DNA from: DASRRB01 sp036732755
GTDB lineage: Bacteria > Planctomycetota > B15-G4 > SIAN01
Length of the DNA stretch: 27,116 nucleotides
NCBI GenBank assembly: GCA_036732755.1
Contig: DAINBU010000065.1
Span: 1 to 27,116 of the forward strand
Direction of reading: 5' to 3'
Under the pieces are notes generated by a model. The model was not told where the DNA came from, searched no databases, and worked only from the letters and a program-made list of their open reading frames with translations. Below, piece after piece: positions 1 through 8,900 of the stretch (its first letter is position 1; every line of letters begins with the position of its first letter). Position numbers and translations under genes: made by a program.

Positions 1-54
1 GAGCTGCTGCGAGTCGTATTCGAATGCGCCGAGCGCAGCGAGCCCCCCGTCCAT
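1..54 (-). CDS. Possible N-terminal fragment of a gene running off the left edge
   Basis: An ATG at 54 (minus strand) opens 18 codons to the window edge, reading MDGGLAALGAFEYDSQQL. Most third positions are G or C, as in the real genes here, whereas the competing frame from an ATG at 85 has many A/T third positions. Against this call, the ATG at 54 has no clear Shine-Dalgarno, while the ATG at 85 has a purine-rich stretch just upstream. No family can be assigned from 18 residues. It would be transcribed in the same direction as the gene at 235-735 and could be the next member of that cluster. Confidence 0.25.
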   Translation of the reverse strand, partial: MDGGLAALGAFEYDSQQL

Positions 55-234
55 CGTTGGTTTGGGGCGAGCGTGTCCCGTCCATCGAGCCTTTTTCTCC
101 TCCGCCCTTCGACCCGCCCTCGCCCGTCGCGCGTTCAACCACGCCCCCTTCTCCCCGCGGCCTCTTCACCCCCGTTCTCGACGTCCGCTCCAGTTCTAAG
201 CCGCGGCGGTGGTCCGGCCTTCTGGGACCGGCTC

Positions 235-735
235 TCACGTGTTCTCGCCCGCGGCGGCGGCGGCGTTGAGCAGGCGCTCGAGCTCGCCGACGATGCTGCG
301 CTCCCATTTCCGAAAGAGGCGCGGCGCCGTCGCGAACCAGAGCACCACGAAGAAGAGGACGAGCGCCGCCGCCATCCCGACCGAGTGGATGCGGGCGGCC
401 GTCTTGAAGAGCAGCGACCCGAGCGTCCCCTGCACGACGAAGAGGACGAGCGCGACGACGACGATCGTCCGGGTGAGCTTGCGCTGCAGCTCGTCGATGC
501 CGGCCACGCGCATGTCGAGCGCGAGCTCGCCGTCGCGCGCGCGCAGCAGCACGTGCGTCTCCACCGTCGAGCCGCCAGCGACACGAGCGCGGTAGGTCGC
601 CGAGAGCTCGTGGTCGGAGACGCGCGCCCCGGGGTGCCCGTCGAGGTCGAAGCCGCGCCCCGCCAGCACGCCCTCCGCGAAGTCGAGCGCGCGCTTCGCG
701 TCGCCCCCGAAGACGACCGTCGAGTGGTGCTCCAT
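235..735 (-). CDS. Small two-helix membrane protein of unknown function
   Basis: The ORF encodes 166 residues from an ATG at 735 with GAGG about seven bases upstream. The frame stays open further 5' but that part is Arg-rich and approaches the upstream gene's stop, so the shorter start is preferred. Residues about 1-85 look soluble, with alternating beta-like stretches. Two hydrophobic segments follow: one rich in Val/Leu at about 90-110 (TIVVVALVLFVVQG) and one at about 120-138 (GMAAALVLFFVVLWF). A short charged tail contains RKWERS. I do not recognise the family. It follows the PRPP-synthetase-like gene by 37 nt on the same strand and is the last well-supported gene of the cluster. A membrane-associated accessory role is possible but not shown. 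Confidence 0.7.
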   Translation of the reverse strand: MEHHSTVVFGGDAKRALDFAEGVLAGRGFDLDGHPGARVSDHELSATYRARVAGGSTVETHVLLRARDGELALDMRVAGIDELQRKLTRTIVVVALVLFVVQGTLGSLLFKTAARIHSVGMAAALVLFFVVLWFATAPRLFRKWERSIVGELERLLNAAAAAGENT

Positions 736-773
736 GGCAGGCCTCGCGAACGCCGCGGCCGGCGCGTCCGCGC

Positions 774-1697
774 TCAGCCCTCGAGCTTCACGTCGTCGAC
801 GATATCGCCCCCTCGGCACCATCGTTCGACCGCCGCGGCGACGTCGGGCGCGACGTCGATCTCGTTCGACGGGTGGTGGACCGTGTTGCAGCTCGCGATG
901 CGGGCGACGCCGGCCGCGCGCAGCTCGTCGAACGCGGCTCCGGCGAACAGGCCGTGGACGGCGATGCAGATCGGCGGAAGACGGCCCCGCTCCGTCAGCT
1001 GGCGCGCGACGGCGACCATCGTGCGGGCGGTCGAGGCGATGTCATCGACGAGCACCGGCGTGCGCCCGCGATGGGCCGCGAGATCCGGCAGGTCGATTTC
1101 GACGTCGCGGTCGCCGTGACGCCTCTTCGCGGCGACCACGAACGGTGCGCCCGCGGACGCGGCCACCTGCGCGACCCACTGCGTGCTCTCCTCGTCGGGT
1201 CCGACCAGCAGCGGGGCGGCCACCTCGCGCCGGATCCACGCCGCGATGCGCGGCGCGGCGGCCACCACCTCGGCCGGAATCGAGTAGACGGCGGCGAGCG
1301 TCGGATGGCGGTGCAGGTGCGGATCGACCGTGCAGAGCCAGTCGAACGCGCCGGAGATCCAGCGCGCGAAGTAGACCGACGTGATCCCCTCGCCGGCGGC
1401 GAACCGCGCGTCCTGCCGCAGGTAGGGCAGGTAGGGCGCGACGAGCCCGACCCTGCGCGCGCCGAGATCCCGCAGCGTCGCGGCGACCAGCAGCAGCGGG
1501 ACGACCTTCTCGTCCGGTCGCGCAAGGTCGGCGACCACCACACAGTCGCGCCGCGTGACGTCGGATTCGACGCGGACGTAGGTCTCGCCGTCGGGGAAGC
1601 GGCGCGTCGTGAGCTCCCCCCGCTCGAGCGGGACGTTCGCCGCGACGGAGCGCGCGAACGGCCCGGCGCCGGGCATCGCGAAGAGTCGCGCGTTCAC
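774..1697 (-). CDS. Ribose-phosphate pyrophosphokinase (PRPP synthetase) family protein, divergent
   Basis: The protein has 307 residues, close to the usual 310-320 of the family, which transfers pyrophosphate from ATP to ribose 5-phosphate to give PRPP. Family landmarks are visible: FPDGETYVR near residue 30, RQDARF in place of the usual RQDRRF near 90, a metal-site-like DPHLHRH with His near 127, a catalytic-loop-like AKRR near 185, and a PRPP-binding VDDIASTART with Asp218/Asp219. The last differs from the canonical DDMIDTAGT, so this is probably a paralogue rather than the housekeeping enzyme. The GTG start at 1697 overlaps the stop of the phosphorylase gene by 4 nt (GTGA) and has GGAGGAG about five bases upstream. 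Pairing with a nucleotide phosphorylase suggests nucleoside or ribose-phosphate recycling. Which reaction it runs in vivo is inference. Confidence 0.85.
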   Translation of the reverse strand: MNARLFAMPGAGPFARSVAANVPLERGELTTRRFPDGETYVRVESDVTRRDCVVVADLARPDEKVVPLLLVAATLRDLGARRVGLVAPYLPYLRQDARFAAGEGITSVYFARWISGAFDWLCTVDPHLHRHPTLAAVYSIPAEVVAAAPRIAAWIRREVAAPLLVGPDEESTQWVAQVAASAGAPFVVAAKRRHGDRDVEIDLPDLAAHRGRTPVLVDDIASTARTMVAVARQLTERGRLPPICIAVHGLFAGAAFDELRAAGVARIASCNTVHHPSNEIDVAPDVAAAVERWCRGGDIVDDVKLEG

Positions 1698-3208
1698 GAC
1701 GTCTCCTCCACCTGCACGATCCCCGACTGGCTGCGCGCGTAGTCGAGCGCGTATTCGAGCTCGCCCGGCGATTCGGCGTGCACGGTGAAGAGCGGCGCCC
1801 CTGCGTCGACCGCGGCGCCGACCTTCGCGTGGAGGACGACGCCGGCCGCCGGATCCTGCGGAGCGCCCGCGAGCTTCGCGACGCGCGCGAGGCGTCGGTT
1901 GTCGATGGCGCGGACGACTCCGCGGCGCTCGGTGAGGACGGGCCGCAGGTGGCGGGCGATCGGCGGCTCCCGCATGCCGCCTTGCGCCGCGCAGATCGCC
2001 TGGAACTTGCGCCACGCGCGACCGTCGGCGAGGAGCGCGCGCGCGAGCTTCGCCGAGTCCGCCGGCGCCTCGCCCTTCGCGAGGGCGATCAGCTCGGCGG
2101 CGAGGACGAGCGCGCGCTCGCGCAGATCGGCCGGTGCGTCGGCGTCGCCCCGGAGCACGGCGCACGCCGCGCGCGCCTCGAGCGCCGGCCCGATCGCGCC
2201 GCCGACCGGCTGCGTTCCGTCGGTCTCGACGATCTTCACTTCGAGGCCGATCGAGCGCCCGACGCCGAGGATGAGCTGCCCGAGCCGCGTCGCGCTCTCG
2301 CGCGTCCGCACCTTCGCCGTCGGTCCGATCGGCAGGTCGATCACGACGTGCGTCGAGCCCGCGGCCGACTTCTTCGAGAGCACCGAGGCGACGAGCTGGC
2401 CTTCGCTGTCGAGGTCGAGCGCGCGCTCGACGCCGATCAGGACGTCGTCGGCCGGGCTGAGCCGCATCGCCCCGCCCCACGCGATGCAGCCGCCCTCCTG
2501 CTCGACCACGCGGCGCATCGCCCGCGCGTCGAGCGCGATCGGCGCGAGCGTCTCCATCGCGTCCGCGGTCCCCGACGGCGAGGTGATCGCGCGCGACGAG
2601 GTCTTCGGGATGGCGAGACCGGCCGCCGCGACGATCGGCACGAGGATGAGCGTCGTGCGATTGCCCGGCAGCCCGCCGACGCAGTGCTTGTCGACGACGG
2701 GGCGGCGCCCCCAGTCGATGCGATCGCCGACGGCGATCATCGCGCGGGTGAGCCCGAGCACTTCGCGCTCGTCGAGGCGCTCGTCGGCGCACGCGGTCAC
2801 GAACGAGGCGAGCTGCACGTCGGAGTAGCGGCCGGTGACGACGTCGCGCACGATCTCGTGGAACGCCGCCTCCTCCAGCCGCCGACCGTAGATCTTCGCG
2901 CGCACGTGGCCCACCGACTCGACCGGCTGCGCGTGCGCGAGGATCACGCTCGCGCCCTCGACCGCGCCGAGCTGCCGCCACGCCGCCTCGGAGAGCCCCG
3001 CCTCGCCCTCGGCGAGCAGCTCGTCGCCCACGACGTTCAGCGTCGCGACGATCGCGCGGCCGTCGAAGCGCAGCTGCACGCGCGTCTGCGCCTGGAAGCC
3101 CTCGGCGCGGCAGACGTGGCAGTCGCGCCGCATGTAGACCACCGGCTCCTGGTAGGTGTCGATGCCGATGCGGCGGAGGCGAAGCGAATGCGAGCGCGCG
3201 GGGGTCAC
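1694..3208 (-). CDS. AMP/thymidine phosphorylase family protein (archaeal AMP phosphorylase type)
   Basis: This 504-residue protein is longer than classical bacterial DeoA (about 440) and matches the length of archaeal-type AMP phosphorylases, which have an extra N-terminal domain of about 80 residues. The phosphate-binding segment reads DKHCVGGLPGNR from about residue 173. It is followed by PKTSSRAITSPSGTADAME from about 201, closely resembling the AMP phosphorylase signature. Family members phosphorolyse NMPs or pyrimidine nucleosides to the free base and a (deoxy)ribose 1-phosphate or ribose 1,5-bisphosphate. The GTG start at 3208 overlaps the ATPase stop by 4 nt (GTGA) and has GAGGAG upstream. 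Its 3' end overlaps the PRPP-synthetase-like gene. No R15P isomerase or RuBisCO gene is in the window, so the fate of the sugar product is open. Substrate (NMP versus thymidine) cannot be decided from sequence alone. Confidence 0.9.
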   Translation of the reverse strand: MTPARSHSLRLRRIGIDTYQEPVVYMRRDCHVCRAEGFQAQTRVQLRFDGRAIVATLNVVGDELLAEGEAGLSEAAWRQLGAVEGASVILAHAQPVESVGHVRAKIYGRRLEEAAFHEIVRDVVTGRYSDVQLASFVTACADERLDEREVLGLTRAMIAVGDRIDWGRRPVVDKHCVGGLPGNRTTLILVPIVAAAGLAIPKTSSRAITSPSGTADAMETLAPIALDARAMRRVVEQEGGCIAWGGAMRLSPADDVLIGVERALDLDSEGQLVASVLSKKSAAGSTHVVIDLPIGPTAKVRTRESATRLGQLILGVGRSIGLEVKIVETDGTQPVGGAIGPALEARAACAVLRGDADAPADLRERALVLAAELIALAKGEAPADSAKLARALLADGRAWRKFQAICAAQGGMREPPIARHLRPVLTERRGVVRAIDNRRLARVAKLAGAPQDPAAGVVLHAKVGAAVDAGAPLFTVHAESPGELEYALDYARSQSGIVQVEETS

Positions 3209-5941
3209 AGGGCGCTCCTCGGGCGCGCGAGCTTCGTGCACTCGAGGACGAGCACGGGCACGAGCGCGACGGCCAGCAGCCAGACGAAGTGGAACGGTGA
3301 CATCGGCAGCACCTTGAGCCAGTCGCCGAGCAGACGCACGTGCGGCGCCGCGGCCTGGATCGCGATCCCCGAGGCGACCACGAGCGCGAGGCGCAGGTTC
3401 GAGCGCAGGCTCATGCGCCATACGGGCTTGCGCTCGCTGCGGAAGCCGAGCGACATCAGGAGCTCGATGAACACGAAGGTCGCGAAGGCGTGGTCCCGCG
3501 CCATCGCGACGCTGCCGACATGCAGCGAGCCGAGATAGACGACCATCGTCGTCGCGGCGGTCAACGCTCCGGTCCAGAGCATGGTGACGAGGAAGGTCCG
3601 GTCGGCGAGCGGGCGCCCCTTCGGACGCGGCGGCACGCGCATCACGTCGGGATCGAGCGGATCGGTCGCGAGGCACAGCGCCGGCAAGCCGTCGGTCACG
3701 AGGTTGATCCAGAGGATCTGGATCGCTTCGAGCGGCATCGGCAGGCCGACCAGGACGCAGGTCGTCACGAAGAGGAGTTCGCCGACGTTCGCGCCGAGCA
3801 GGTAGAGGATCGTCTTGCGGATGTTCGAGTAGATCCCGCGCCCCTCCTCGACGGCGGCGACGATCGTCGCGAAGTGGTCGTCCGCGATGACCATGTCGGA
3901 GGCCTCCTTGGTGACCTCCGTGCCGCTGCGACCCATCGCGATGCCGATGTCGGCGCCCTTGATCGCCGGAGCGTCGTTCACCCCGTCGCCGGTCATCGCG
4001 ACCACCGATCCGTCGGCCTTGAGCGCACGCACGATGCGCAACTTGTGCGCGGCGGTGACGCGGGCGAAGACGGCGATCGAGCCCGCCCGCGCCTGCAGCG
4101 TCGCGTCGTCGAGGAGGTCGAGCTCGCGACCCGTGACCGCGTGCCCCCCCCGGCTCGGCGATGCCGAGTTCTCGCGCGACCGCGAGCGCCGTCTCCGGAT
4201 GATCGCCGGTGATCATCACGACCCGCACGCCGGCGCTCTTGCAGAGGTCGACCGCACGTTTCGCCTCGGGTCGCGGCGGGTCGTACATGCCGGCCAGCCC
4301 GACGAAGACGAGATCGGCCTCGATCTCCTCGGCAGAAAGCCCTTCGGACGCCCTTTCGACGTCGCGACGGGCGGCCGCGAGCACGCGCAGCGCCCGCCCC
4401 GCCATCGCCTGCATCTCCGCGGTGATCTCGCGGCGCGCGGCGTCGTCGATCGGGGCGACCGCGCCCCCCCTCGCGACGTGCGTGCAGCGGCCGAGGATCA
4501 CGTCGGGAGCGCCCTTCACCATCGCGCGCGACGTCCCGTCGGCGAGCCGCCGCACGATCGTCATGCGCTTGCGATCCGAGTCGAAGGGGAAGTCGTGGAC
4601 CTTCGGCGTCGCGGCGTCGACGGTCTCGATCGTGATCCCGAGCTTCCCCGCTGCGGCGAGCAGCGCCCCTTCGGTGGGATCTCCGACCACGGACCAGACG
4701 CCGCCCTCTTCGCGGAGACGGGAGCCGTTGCAGCCGGCGAAGAGCGTCGCGAGCTCGCGGATGCTCGCCGGAACGTCCCCCGCCTCGGCCGTCACCTCTC
4801 CGCTCGGCGCGTAGCCCTCGCCCGTGACGCTGCAGCGCGCGTCGCGCGTCCAGAGCTCGCGCACCGTCATCTCGCCGACGGTGAGGGTGCCGGTCTTGTC
4901 GCTGCAGATCACGTCGGCCGAGCCGAGCGTCTCGACGGCGTGCAGGCGCCGGATGAGCGAACGGCGACGCGCCATGCGCTGGACGCCGACGGCGAGCGCG
5001 ATCGTCACGATGGCCGGCAGCCCCTCCGGCACCGCCGCGACCGCGAGCGAGATCGACGTGAGGAGCAGCTCGAGCGCCGGCAAGCGGCGCAGCCAGCCCG
5101 CGAGGAAGACGAGCGCGACGATGCCGAGCGCGCTCCACGCCAGGAGCCGTCCGAACCGGGCGAGCTGCCGCTGCAGCGGCGTGCCGCCGTCGTCCGCCGC
5201 GGTCGCGATGAGGCCCGCGATCGAGCCGATCTCGGTCGCGATTCCCGTGGCGACGACGACCGCGGACGCGCGGCCGGAAGCGACGCTGGTGCCCATGTGC
5301 ACCATGTTGCGGCGGTCGGCGAGCGCCGCCGTCGGGTCGCCCAGCCAGTGCGCGTCCTTCTCGACCGGCACCGACTCGCCGGTGAGCGACGCTTCGCCGG
5401 TGGACAGCGACGCGGCTTCGATCAGCCGGGCATCGGCCGCGACGACGTCGCCCGCCTCGAGCTCGACGACATCACCCGGGACGATCTCGATCGCCGGCAC
5501 GATGCGGGAGATCCCGTCGCGACGTACGCGCGCGTTCGGGGCCGTCATGCGGCGCAGCGCAGCGATCGACTTCTCCGCGTGGTACTCCTGGTAGAAGCCG
5601 ATCAGCGCGTTCAGGACGACGATCGCGAGGATCGCGAGGCAATCGCCCCACTCGCCGGTGACGCCGGCGACGATCCCCGCCGCGATCAGGATCGCGACCA
5701 TGACGCTCTTGAATTGCGCGAGCAGGATCGCGAGGGGCCGGATGGGCGCGGCCTCGGCGAGCTCGTTCCGGCCGTGCTTCTCGAGTCGCCGGCGCGCCTC
5801 CTCCTCTCCCAGACCGAGGCGCGCGTCCGCGACCAGGAGCTCGAGGCACGCCTCCGGAGTCATGGCGTGCCATGGCGCACGACCCGGGGGAGGCTCGCTC
5901 GGCACCGCGAGCCCTGAAGTCGGTGGCGAGCGTGGATCCAT
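3205..5941 (-). CDS. SERCA-like (type IIA) cation-transporting P-type ATPase, interrupted by a frameshift
   Basis: This is an E1-E2 ATPase that would pump cations, most likely Ca2+, across the inner membrane. The first part contains the WHAM...EACLELL N-terminus, LTGESVPV (A domain), PEGLP in M4, the phosphorylation loop CSDKTGTLT (Asp348) and TGDHPETA. After a C/G run at 4144-4151 the reading continues in another frame (CAC at the shift through to the stop at 3205) with TGDGVNDAP, NVGE in M5, NLVTDGLPA in M6 and FIELLMSLG in M8. These carry the Asn, Glu, Thr, Asp and Glu positions that form the two SERCA calcium sites. Removing one base gives about 911 residues, normal for the family. Starting at 5941 leaves a 6-nt gap after the RND gene and no good Shine-Dalgarno, suggesting translational coupling. 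The break may be a sequencing error, a true mutation or recoding. Confidence 0.9.
4144..4151. repeat. 8-nt C/G homopolymer at the ATPase frameshift
   Basis: Eight consecutive C on the plus strand (G in the coding sense) fall exactly where the ATPase frame changes. Seven G would join ELGIAEPGG to the correct continuation HAVTGRELD, so the window holds one base too many for an intact gene. Runs of this length are prone to sequencing and replication slippage. Confidence 0.85.
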
Positions 5942-5947
5942 GCCCGT

Positions 5948-8900
5948 TCAAGTCGCCGCGGCGCGTCGGCTTCGTCGCCACTTCCACTCTTCGACGCCGC
6001 AGAACACGCAGGGCACGATGAACAGCGTGATCAGGCTCACCGCCATGCCGCCCACCGACGGGATGGCCATCGGCTTCATCACGTCCGCGCCGCGACCGGT
6101 GGCCCAGAAGATGGGCATCAGGCCGAAGACCGTTGTGGCGATGGTCATGAGGCAGGGGCGGATGCGTTTGAGGCACGCTTCGGTGGTCGCCGCGCGGATC
6201 TCTGCGATCGACTTGAACTGGCGGTCCTTGAAGCTCCCCTCCAGGTAGGTGCCGATCACCACCCCGTCGTCGTCGACGACGCCGAAGAGGACCAGGAACC
6301 CGACCCACACGGCGATCGAGAGGTTCGCACCCCACAGGGCGAGCATGATGAAGCCGCCGCTGGCCGAGACCAGCACGCCGAAGAAGATCACCGGGGCGAT
6401 CCACCAGCGGGTGAAACCCAGGTAGAGCATCACGAACATGATGGACAACGTGATGGGGACGAGGATCCGCATGCGTGCGGTCGCGCGGACCTGGTTCTCG
6501 AACTGCCCCGACCACTCCCAGTAGTAACCGGAGGGGAGCTTCAGGCGGCCGTCCATCACCGCCTGCTGGAGCAGGGCCTCGGCATCGTCGACGACCGAGA
6601 CCTCGTCCCGGTCGCGCGTATTCATCGTGACGTATCCGACGAGGAGGCCCCGTTCGCCCTTGATCTCCTGCGGGCCGAGGACCGTCGTGATGGTGGCGAG
6701 CTGCACCAGGGGCACCTGCGCTCCCGAGGAAGTGGGGACGCTGATCCGCTGGATGGACTCGGTGTCCTCGCGGAAGTCGCGGGCCAGGCGGATGCGGATG
6801 GGGTAGCGCTCGCGCCCCTCCACCGTCTCCATCAGGTTCATGCCGCCCAGCGCCACCTCGATGACGTCCTGCACGTCGCGGATGTTGACGCCGTAGCGGC
6901 CGATGCGGTCGCGGTCGATGTCGATCTGGATGTAGGGCTTGCCGACGATGCGGTCGGCGACGATGTCGGTCGCGCCGGGCACTTCGTGCAGGAGCTGCTC
7001 GATCTGGAGGCCGATCCGCTCGATCTCGCGGAGATCCGAGCCGTAGATCTTCACCCCCATCATCGCGCGGAAGCCGGTCTGCAGCATGACCAGCCGCGTC
7101 TGGATGGGCTGCAGGAACGTCGGCAGGACGCCCGGGATGGCGGTCTTCTCCTGGAGCTCGGCGAGGATCTCGGCCTTGGTGATCCTGCGCTCTTCGGGCC
7201 AGGCCCACGCCAGCGGAGTCCGGAGGAAGCCGGGCCAATCGGAGAAGAACCGCTCGACGCCGCGCGTGCGCCACTCGTCTTCGGGCTTGAGGATGATGAT
7301 GCTCTCCATCATCCCGATGGGCGCGGGGTCGAGAGCCGACTCGGCGCGGCCGATCTTGCCCACGACCGACTCGACCTCGGGGACGCTGGCGATGGCCAGG
7401 TCCTGCGTGCTGTTGACCTGGATCGCCTGCGACAGCGAGCCCTGCGGCAGCAGCGACGGCATGTAGAGGAGGGAGCCCTCGTCGAGCGGCGGCATGAACT
7501 CGCGACCGATGCCGGGAAGGATGCGGCCCTCGCGGACGACGGCGGTTCCCGCGGCGATCTCGGCGTCGCGCTCGTTCGGATCGGTCCGCCGCCAGCGGAT
7601 GCGGAAGCGCTCGCCGCCGTCCGCGTGCCGGACGACCTCCCAGCGCAGCCGATCGAACTCGACGAGCGGGCGGACGACGGGCTCGTCCGGCGGCGCGTGC
7701 ATGACGCGCTTGAGTTCCGGCGATGCCGGCGCGCGGGCGAAGAGGTTGACGGCGGCCTCGACCGGCCAGAGCGTCGTCCCGACGCCCAGCCAGACGCTGG
7801 TCCCGGACAGCAGGATCAGCAGCGGCAGGACGAGGAACACCTTCTTGTGCGCGAGGATCCACCCGAGCGTCGGGACGTATCCCCTGGCGATCAGCCGCGA
7901 GACGCGGTTCTGCTCCAGCGGCACGAATCGCTCGCGCGTCATCCGGACCACGCAGAGGGCGACGCCGACGCCGACGGCGGCCGAAATCAGCCAGCCCTCG
8001 CCGTGCCCCTTCGCCAGGCCCCACGCGAACGCCGCATGCGTGGCGAGCGTCGCGAGCGCTCCGACGCCGAGGGCCGTCGCGGCGGTGACCTGCGTGCGCC
8101 ACTTCACCGGCCTGAACAGCAGATAACACAGGAACGGGACGACGGTGACCGCGAGCACGACCGACGAGCCGATGGCGAAGGTCTTGGTGAAGGCCAGGGG
8201 CTTGAACAGCTTCCCTTCCTGGTCGGTGAGGAAGAAGACCGGGATGAACGACACGATGGTGTTGGAGACCGCGGTGATGATCGCTCCGCCGACCTCCGTC
8301 GCGCCTTCGTAGACGATCCCGAAGTGCCCCTTGTCGCGCTTCTCCGCGTCGGTCGCGGAGGCGATGCGGCGGTAGATGTTCTCCGACATGATGATGCCCA
8401 TGTCGGCCACGTCGCCGATCGCGATGGCCAATCCCGCCAGCGACATGATGTTGCTGTCGACGCCGGACAGGTACATCAGGATGAACGTCAGAGCCACCGC
8501 CAGCGGGAGCGTGGCCAGGACCGTCACGGTCGTCCGCAGATGCAGCAGGAAGACCAGGATCACGATGCTCGCGAGCAGCGCCTCCTGGGAGAGCGCCTCC
8601 TTCAGCGTGCCGATGGTCTCGTTGACGATCGTCGTGCGGTCATAGAAGGGGACGATCCTCACCTTCGAGGTGCGACCGTCCTGGAGGGCCCGGCTCGGCA
8701 GGCCGGGCTCGAGCTGCGCGATCTTGGCCTGGACCCGCTCCATCACCTCGCGCGGGTTCTCGCCGTAGCGCATGAGCACCACGCCGCCGACCGCCTCGAT
8801 GCCGGCCTTGTCCAGCGCGCCGCGCCGGAAGTCCGGGCCGAGCTGCACCGTGCCGACGTTCCGCAGCGTGATCGGCGTGCCGCCTTCCTGGCGGATGACG

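Noticed and set aside
211..229. Inverted repeat GGTCC...GGACC just after the stop of the 235-735 gene, considered as a terminator
   Set aside because: The stem is only 5 bp with a 9-nt loop and has no U-tract on the relevant strand.
1698..2981. In-frame open extension upstream of the PRPP-synthetase-like gene, giving a 735-residue reading
   Set aside because: The extra part is Arg/Ala/Asp-rich shadow sequence antiphase to the conserved phosphorylase gene. A well-placed GTG with a Shine-Dalgarno marks the true start at 1697.
5472..8129. Minus-strand frame of 885 codons across the RND/ATPase junction
   Set aside because: It overlaps two genes with unmistakable family motifs in other frames, and its composition is that of a frameshifted shadow.
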